Below are positions 63,963 through 64,000 of a stretch of DNA of 64,000 bases, piece by piece; within the stretch, counting starts at the first letter, position 1; every line of letters starts with the position of its first letter. The translations under genes were made by a program, and so were the position numbers. The stretch covers positions 118,094 to 182,093 of the forward strand of contig JAGXTI010000031.1 of assembly GCA_018334015.1 (NCBI GenBank). The letters run 5' to 3'. The notes beneath the pieces were generated by a model, which had not been told where the DNA came from, searched no databases, and was given only the letters and a program-made list of their open reading frames with translations. The DNA comes from Silanimonas sp. (lineage in GTDB: Bacteria; Pseudomonadota; Gammaproteobacteria; Xanthomonadales; Xanthomonadaceae).

Positions 63963-64000
63963 ATGCCCATCAATCGAGTGCAGTTCCAGCAGGGGATGTC
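63963..64000 (+). mobile_element. IS1595-family transposase, first codons only
   Basis: ATG 63963 opens MPINRVQFQQGM before the window ends. N-R-V-Q-F-Q-x-G-M/L is the characteristic opening of IS1595-type transposases, which continue with an acidic helix and a zinc ribbon. GGAGAGCC lies just upstream. Only 12 residues are visible, so the family call rests on this opening. Whether the element is complete cannot be judged. Confidence 0.55.

Overview
The window is about 70% GC by eye, densely packed, and almost entirely chromosomal core genes of a gammaproteobacterium. Gene neighbourhoods point to the Xanthomonadales (Lysobacterales): pilT divergent from yggS-proC; gpmI-envC-ctpA; lptM-dapF-DUF484-xerC; hslVU-ubiE; algR-hemC; prmA-DUF3426-fis-purHD; a LexA of the xanthomonad type. 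No rRNA, tRNA, CRISPR array or prophage is visible. The only mobile element is the first few codons of an IS1595-type transposase at the right edge.

Layout. 1-3.5 kb: pilT (edge), yggS, proC, a histidine phosphatase, an NlpE-like lipoprotein and a small HPF/RaiA-like protein. 3.5-12.2 kb: S9 peptidase, lipoprotein, lexA, then the gpmI-envC-ctpA operon and a secreted VNGGI-repeat protein. 12.2-21.2 kb: alpha/beta hydrolase and M1 aminopeptidase, ubiE, hslUV, a small exported protein, and the xerC-DUF484-dapF-lptM operon. 21.2-25.5 kb: two adjacent S9A oligopeptidases. 25.5-26.3 kb: a 761-bp non-coding block rich in hairpins and repeats. 26.3-35.5 kb: WYL regulator, hemC, algR, a short apparent algZ remnant, a desB-desC/desT fatty-acid desaturation module, esterase, 2OG dioxygenase, a sigma-54-driven gene of unknown function and hemN. 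35.5-41.2 kb: GST, an MFS-PlsC fusion, ampE, erpA, bactofilin, DUF6776 and DUF4126. 41.3-46.4 kb: a signalling locus with a double-receiver protein carrying a catalytically degenerate EAL domain, followed by a hybrid histidine kinase split by an apparent one-base frameshift. 46.4-54.3 kb: bfr-bfd, rppH, prpF, prmA-DUF3426-fis and purHD. 54.4-60 kb: a probable phosphate-related group (CHAD protein, Tat-exported PhoD phosphatase, TonB-dependent receptor). 60-64 kb: ohr, hydrolase, a PTPS-family protein without the usual cysteine, bioD, msrC, a LOG-family protein and the IS fragment.

Regulatory signals seen directly: a near-perfect sigma-54 promoter (33661-33676); an FNR/Anr-type box placed exactly for class II activation of an apparently leaderless hemN (34062-34103); a heat-shock sigma-32-type promoter for hslVU (17737-17764); a Fur-like 9-1-9 palindrome before bfd; a palindrome in the desC/desT divergent region; and several genes whose -10-like hexamer ends 6-8 bases before the start codon, suggesting frequent leaderless transcription.

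I found no clearly new multi-gene defence or biosynthetic system. The most unusual material is the sigma-54 gene/FNR-hemN overlap, the algZ remnant beside the desaturase module, the degenerate-EAL plus split-kinase locus, the VNGGI-repeat protein, and the structured non-coding block with a related hairpin element 25 kb away.
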